A DNA stretch of 64,000 nt, taken from contig JAEZNO010000002.1 of NCBI GenBank assembly GCA_023441805.1, positions 1 to 64,000 on the forward strand. The letters are read 5' to 3'. The DNA is from Bacteroidota bacterium. Its GTDB lineage: Bacteria; Bacteroidota; Bacteroidia; Bacteroidales; Lentimicrobiaceae. The notes below the pieces were generated by a model. The model did not search any database, was not told where the DNA came from, and saw nothing but the letters and a program-made list of their open reading frames with translations. The translations under genes were made by a program, and so were the position numbers. Of the stretch, positions 60,214 to 64,000 are shown one piece after another (the first letter of the stretch is position 1; each line of letters opens with the position of its first letter).

Positions 60214-62517
60214 TTAATTAGATTCTCGTAGCATTTTAAGCTTAGCCTCAAACATTGCAAGCTCTTCTTTTGCTTTACTGATTTTCTTTTCAAACTCTGT
60301 CTTTAAGAGATTTGCAGTCTTGGAAGCTGCAAAGAAACCTATATTATTCTCCCAGAGTTTAATATCTTCCTGCAATTGCTGGATTTTTCCAAGTAAGAAG
60401 TTACGCTCTTTACTGATCACTCTGTTTGCGTCGGGTGAGTCTTTACTTATACGATCAAGTCTGCTACGATAATTCTGAGCACCAATAGCAATTGAATCCA
60501 TTTTGAGTTTCTCAAAATGCTTATTAATGGCACTACGGAATTCATTTTGCAAACGTTCTTTCTCCTTAATAGGAATAAATCCAATCTCCATCCATTGTCT
60601 CTGAAAATCTTTCAAAGCCTCAATGGCCTGATTTCTGTCATCACCAATTTCAAAGGCGTTAACCTTATCAATTAGCTCCTGTTTAAGTTTAAGATTCTCA
60701 TCTTCGTGACTTTGGATATTCTTGAAGTAGCTGGTTTTATTTGCGAAGAATTCATCACAAGCAGCCCTGAATCTCTTCCATATTCTGTCGCTCTGTTTTC
60801 TTGGAACAGGACCAATCTTCTTCCATTCAGCCTGTAAATTGATTAGTTCCTTAGTAGTATTTTTCCAATCGGTACTATTCTTTAATGATTCAGCTTGCAA
60901 ACATAAATCCAGTTTAAGATTATAGTTGTGCATTTGCTGCTCTTTAAGCTTATTGAAGAATTCCTTCTTAGCATTAAAGAAATTATCAAGTGATGATTTA
61001 AAACGTGCCCAAATCTCATTATTCTGTTTTTTGGGTGCAGGACCAATAGTTTTCCAAATCTTGAGTAACTCAGTAATTTGGTTCGAAGCATCCTGCCATC
61101 CTTTAATTGAGTCAACCTCCTGTGCTAACACTTGTTCAGCTTTCTCACAAAGTATTTGTTTTGCTGCAAGGTTTTGCTCCTGACCATCCTGAACTTCAGT
61201 ATAATACTCACGACGGCGCTCATTAATCTTCTCAGTGGCACTCTTGAAGCGTTCCCACAACTCATCTTTCTTATCCTGAGGAACCGGGCCTATTTCCTTC
61301 CATTCCTCATGATATTGCTGAAGTTGTTTGAAGGATTTAATTATTGATGTCTCGAGTAGAAGCTCCTCAGCTTTTTCGCAGAGTTGAATTTTTGCTTCCA
61401 GATTTTTCTTTAGGTCAAGATCCTTGAGTTCCTTGTTTATTTTTACTTTATCAAAGAACTTTTCTACCAGGAAATGATAGTTTTGCCAAAGAGTGTTTAT
61501 CTCACCTTTGGGAACCATGCCTATGGTCTTCCATCTTTCCTGCAGGTTTTTGAACTCATCATAAGTTTTCTTGAGAGTCTCTTCAGAATTGATAAGCGAT
61601 TTTAGCTCATCAAGTATCTGATTCTTAGCCTCAAGATTCTGAATCTTTATTTTTTCTTGTTCCTCGTTATATTTAGCTTTATTAGCCTTGTAGATATTAA
61701 AGGCAGCTTTGAATCTTTCTTCCAGTGGATCTTCCTTCGTCACCTGAGTTTCCGAAGGAGTCTCAGTATCTGAATCTTCAGTTTGTGCAACCAGTTTCTG
61801 ATACTCTTCATGTTTAAATTCCTTATTCAATTTCAGGAATGCCACTTTAACCATGGCCACCTCACTCTTGATGGAATTAACATTTGGATCCTTAACCAAC
61901 TCTTCTAATTTCTCAACCAATTGCTCTCGGGTGAAGTCTTGCAGTGACTCATTGGTTTCTTCCTCATGAACATCTTCAATTTCATCAGACTCTTCATCTT
62001 CAGGATGGTCTAATAGATCTCCCCCAACAGATTGTTCACTACTTGTAACTTCAACAGGTGACGTTTCAGATGTCTTTGGTTCACTTTCAGCCTCCGGGGT
62101 ATTTACTTCAGCCTTTGAAACAACAACATCAGTCTCCGAATCAGTAGATGTTTCTGAAACAGGTTCTTCAATAGCGGGTTCATTAGTCAAGTTTTCCTGA
62201 GCCTTATCTTCTACTATTGTTTCTTGAACAGGCTCATGGCTTTCTGCCTGAACTACTTCAGGAATACTTTCTTCGCTTATTGCTTCTGGTTTTCGACTAT
62301 CAGAAACAGTATTTTCCGCAATTGCCTCTTGGTCAATGGTGGTAGTAATCTGGTCTTCAACTGGTACATTCTCTTCATCAGTAATAGGCTCGACAGCTGT
62401 TTTTGCTTTTGAAGATTTGCTTTTAGTAACCTTTGTTTCACCTTGAACTAAGGAATTCTCCTCCTGATTGCTAATTACTTCTTCAGGATTCTGATTGTGT
62501 TGATCTTTGGTTTTCAT
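60214..62517 (-). CDS. DUF349 repeat protein with an acidic N-terminal region
   Basis: A 767-residue protein. Residues 1-240 are low-complexity and acidic (Glu, Ser, Thr, Val). From about 265 it carries five or six DUF349 units of about 70 residues, each with a LxxxWKxIGPVPKxxxxxLWxxF block (for example LKDLDLKKNLEAKIQLCEK, EEWKEIGPVPQDKKDELWER, KKIGPVPRKQSDRIWKRFRA). DUF349 proteins are helical and their role is not established. No signal peptide or membrane segment. The gene is alone, with a good terminator and a tentative promoter. Confidence 0.92.
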   Translation of the reverse strand: MKTKDQHNQNPEEVISNQEENSLVQGETKVTKSKSSKAKTAVEPITDEENVPVEDQITTTIDQEAIAENTVSDSRKPEAISEESIPEVVQAESHEPVQETIVEDKAQENLTNEPAIEEPVSETSTDSETDVVVSKAEVNTPEAESEPKTSETSPVEVTSSEQSVGGDLLDHPEDEESDEIEDVHEEETNESLQDFTREQLVEKLEELVKDPNVNSIKSEVAMVKVAFLKLNKEFKHEEYQKLVAQTEDSDTETPSETQVTKEDPLEERFKAAFNIYKANKAKYNEEQEKIKIQNLEAKNQILDELKSLINSEETLKKTYDEFKNLQERWKTIGMVPKGEINTLWQNYHFLVEKFFDKVKINKELKDLDLKKNLEAKIQLCEKAEELLLETSIIKSFKQLQQYHEEWKEIGPVPQDKKDELWERFKSATEKINERRREYYTEVQDGQEQNLAAKQILCEKAEQVLAQEVDSIKGWQDASNQITELLKIWKTIGPAPKKQNNEIWARFKSSLDNFFNAKKEFFNKLKEQQMHNYNLKLDLCLQAESLKNSTDWKNTTKELINLQAEWKKIGPVPRKQSDRIWKRFRAACDEFFANKTSYFKNIQSHEDENLKLKQELIDKVNAFEIGDDRNQAIEALKDFQRQWMEIGFIPIKEKERLQNEFRSAINKHFEKLKMDSIAIGAQNYRSRLDRISKDSPDANRVISKERNFLLGKIQQLQEDIKLWENNIGFFAASKTANLLKTEFEKKISKAKEELAMFEAKLKMLRESN

Positions 62518-62861
62518 CTAAGAATTCAAATGAATGATTAGTACTTGTTTAAAAATGCCTTACCGGATATAATTACTTTAATAAAATTTATAAAATTTAC
62601 ATTTAAGTCGTTGATCCTTGGGCTTGAATAATGAACTGTAAACAATTATTTCAGTTATCGGATGATTCTTTATATAGGGTTGCAAAAATAATAATTATTT
62701 TATGCAAAACAGCTAATGTTCTCTTTATAAATGTAATAAATGTCGGGTGAAGCACCTAACCCTATCTGTTTTTCAAATCTAAACAGATGAAGTGTAAAAT
62801 TTATTATAAGATTGTAAAAAAATCTGCTACTCAACCCCTTTAATGATTATCAATATATGTA
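62518..62861. other. Gene-free region
   Basis: AT-rich, no supported gene. It holds the tentative DUF349 promoter at 62683-62708. No terminator hairpin was found after the patatin-like gene, which ends at 62862. Confidence 0.5.
62683..62708 (-). promoter_or_regulatory. Tentative promoter of the DUF349 gene
   Basis: On the reverse strand TTTG (62705-62708) and TATTTTTG (62683-62690), 14 bp apart, shorter than the usual 17-23 bp. It would give a leader of about 160 nt. Confidence 0.35.
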
Positions 62862-64000
62862 TTAAAAAGGACGACGATTAAAAATCAGGTAACCAAACTT
62901 CAGGAAGAAAGACACAGGGTGGTCTTCTTTATGGAAATAATTAAGATCAGCACTCAATGGGCCTATTGGCGTTCGAAACACCACTGCTGTTGAAGCCATA
63001 GGGTTGAATTGTAATTTAGAAGAGGAGATGATATCTGTTGTGAAAGGATCTTTTCGTAAAACATCACTGGCAACAAACATATAACCTTCCATCCTTAAAT
63101 CCATAGCTTTTGAAATTTTATATACATTTTTTGTTCCCAGTGCTGCAAATTTATTAGCCCTGTAAATGGGCATAAACCGAGTAACACTTTCAGGTATTGG
63201 ATGGAATGGAGTTGATGATAATATGGATGATGTATAGTTTGAGAAATAAGCTTGAGTGGAATAATTAATCTGAGAATACACCCCAAATCTCAATTTCTTA
63301 TATGAGGCGAAGTAATTTTCATATTCTACGTTAGCCAAAATCCAGGTATGGGGTGTGACCATTATATCCTGATCAGGGGCAGTTGTCCCGGGATAGAAGG
63401 TTTCAGTACCACTGATAAGATAAGCTTTGGCAAAGAGCCTCGATCCATTGTTGGGATATTCTTTAAAGTTCAATGTATTAATTTCAAATTTTGCACCAGG
63501 AGCAGCAAATACAAATGTACTACGGTCAAGCTTATCCAGACTAGAGTACGTATTTGTCTGATAGTATTTATCTGTGTTACTCCCAACCGAGAGGTCCAAT
63601 ACAAATTTGCCTTTACTTTTTATAGGAAAACCCAGTGCTGCGAATCCGAAACGCTCCTGTTCAATCAGAAAGAACGGATCTTCATCTGCATAAAAGTAAG
63701 TACTGGTATTGAAGTAGTTCAGCTTATTATAGACAAACCCGCCACTAAAGTAGTAAGGTTTAAATTTAGGAACATCTATACGGGCTTCAAAAAGAGCAGA
63801 GTTATAAAATCGCCCGAAATAAGAGTTTGCCCGTAACTGGACCGCTTGAGAAGTCCATAGGAAGTACTTTAACTGAAGGAATAATTCATTTACCGAGGAA
63901 GATGTGATTGCACCTCCCACTTCTGTTACCAACTGCTTCTGTCTTTGAATCTCAATTTCAAGGTGATAGGTCCCTTCGTCTTTTAAATAATGTAGTCTTG
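62862..64000 (-). CDS. C-terminal part of patatin-like phospholipase with BamA-like barrel (5' end outside window)
   Basis: The reading frame stays open to the right edge, upstream of the TTG at 63932 (residues RLHYLKDEGTYHLEIEIQRQ and so on), so the gene continues outside the window. The 379 or so residues seen form a BamA/TamA-like outer-membrane barrel (FGFAALGFPIKSKGKFVLDL, VFRTPIGPLSADLNYFHKED, FFLKFGYLIFNRRPF with a C-terminal Phe). This C-terminus is what I recall from Bacteroidota patatin-like phospholipases that carry a surface-antigen barrel; the lipase domain itself is not in the window. Confidence 0.75.
   Translation of the reverse strand, partial: RLHYLKDEGTYHLEIEIQRQKQLVTEVGGAITSSSVNELFLQLKYFLWTSQAVQLRANSYFGRFYNSALFEARIDVPKFKPYYFSGGFVYNKLNYFNTSTYFYADEDPFFLIEQERFGFAALGFPIKSKGKFVLDLSVGSNTDKYYQTNTYSSLDKLDRSTFVFAAPGAKFEINTLNFKEYPNNGSRLFAKAYLISGTETFYPGTTAPDQDIMVTPHTWILANVEYENYFASYKKLRFGVYSQINYSTQAYFSNYTSSILSSTPFHPIPESVTRFMPIYRANKFAALGTKNVYKISKAMDLRMEGYMFVASDVLRKDPFTTDIISSSKLQFNPMASTAVVFRTPIGPLSADLNYFHKEDHPVSFFLKFGYLIFNRRPF

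Noticed and set aside
63348..63836. 162-residue forward ORF
   Set aside because: Antisense to the patatin-like barrel gene; rich in Cys and Arg by reverse complement of its codons and lacks any motif.

Overview
The window looks like chromosomal DNA of an environmental Bacteroidota bacterium, most probably of the Bacteroidales or a near relative. The support is direct: AT-rich intergenic DNA, many candidate promoters of the TAnnTTTG (-7) / TTTG or TTG (-33) type used by this phylum, lipoproteins with lipoboxes, an Oar-like TonB-dependent receptor, a GldN-like lipoprotein, a long-form PurC, DUF349 and WbqC proteins, and a PgpH-like HD phosphodiesterase. No rRNA, tRNA or CRISPR array was seen. 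Most of the window is core metabolism and envelope genes; signs of mobility sit mainly in intergenic gaps.

Layout. 1-534: the 5' end of a probable group II intron running off the left edge, a terminator, a 130-bp dispersed repeat, a probable eroded intron remnant and a second terminator. 535-5716: a secreted protein of unknown role, dnaK, a DUF4249-like lipoprotein and a small proline-rich protein. 5838-10205: panB, an RluA-type pseudouridine synthase and a large metallopeptidase/beta-propeller/beta-barrel protein. 10217-14807: a reverse-strand run with hpt, a double-domain adenylate kinase, obgE, a PAP2 phosphatase and a flavin reductase-like protein, facing purE. 14832-17882: O-methyltransferase, M16 peptidase, an inverted array of 11-bp repeats and the GldN-like lipoprotein. 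17965-20752: a TMTC-like membrane protein with TPRs and a frameshifted AAA ATPase. 20870-27819: purC, two GH13 glucan-active enzymes around a PDZ aspartyl protease, and a GH25 lysozyme.

27892-38018: a cysteine-containing conserved protein, then a probable three-gene reverse-strand operon of two paralogous giant proteins (1284 and 988 residues) and a MalY/PatB-type aminotransferase, then gdhA. The giants join receiver domains to a PEP-synthase-type ATP-grasp domain and end in an unnamed conserved C-terminal module in place of the phosphohistidine and PEP/pyruvate domains. This is the best candidate here for an undescribed signalling or phosphotransfer system. 38123-46620: SirB1-like protein, nucleoside phosphorylase, universal stress protein with cinA, an orphan molybdopterin-oxidoreductase-like protein, threonine aldolase, a stand-alone transposase zinc ribbon and a thioredoxin pair. 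46621-47079 holds the second, inverted copy of the dispersed repeat. 47080-64000: WbqC, PgpH-like HD protein, NlpC/P60 hydrolase, TonB-dependent receptor, an LpxR-like/CapA-like pair, AsmA, DUF349 protein and the C-terminal barrel of a patatin-like phospholipase cut by the right edge.

Together the genes cover purine synthesis and salvage (purE, purC, hpt, adk), starch or glycogen use, cell-wall and lipid A remodelling, and outer-membrane biogenesis. Family assignments come from reading the protein sequences; no database search was run.
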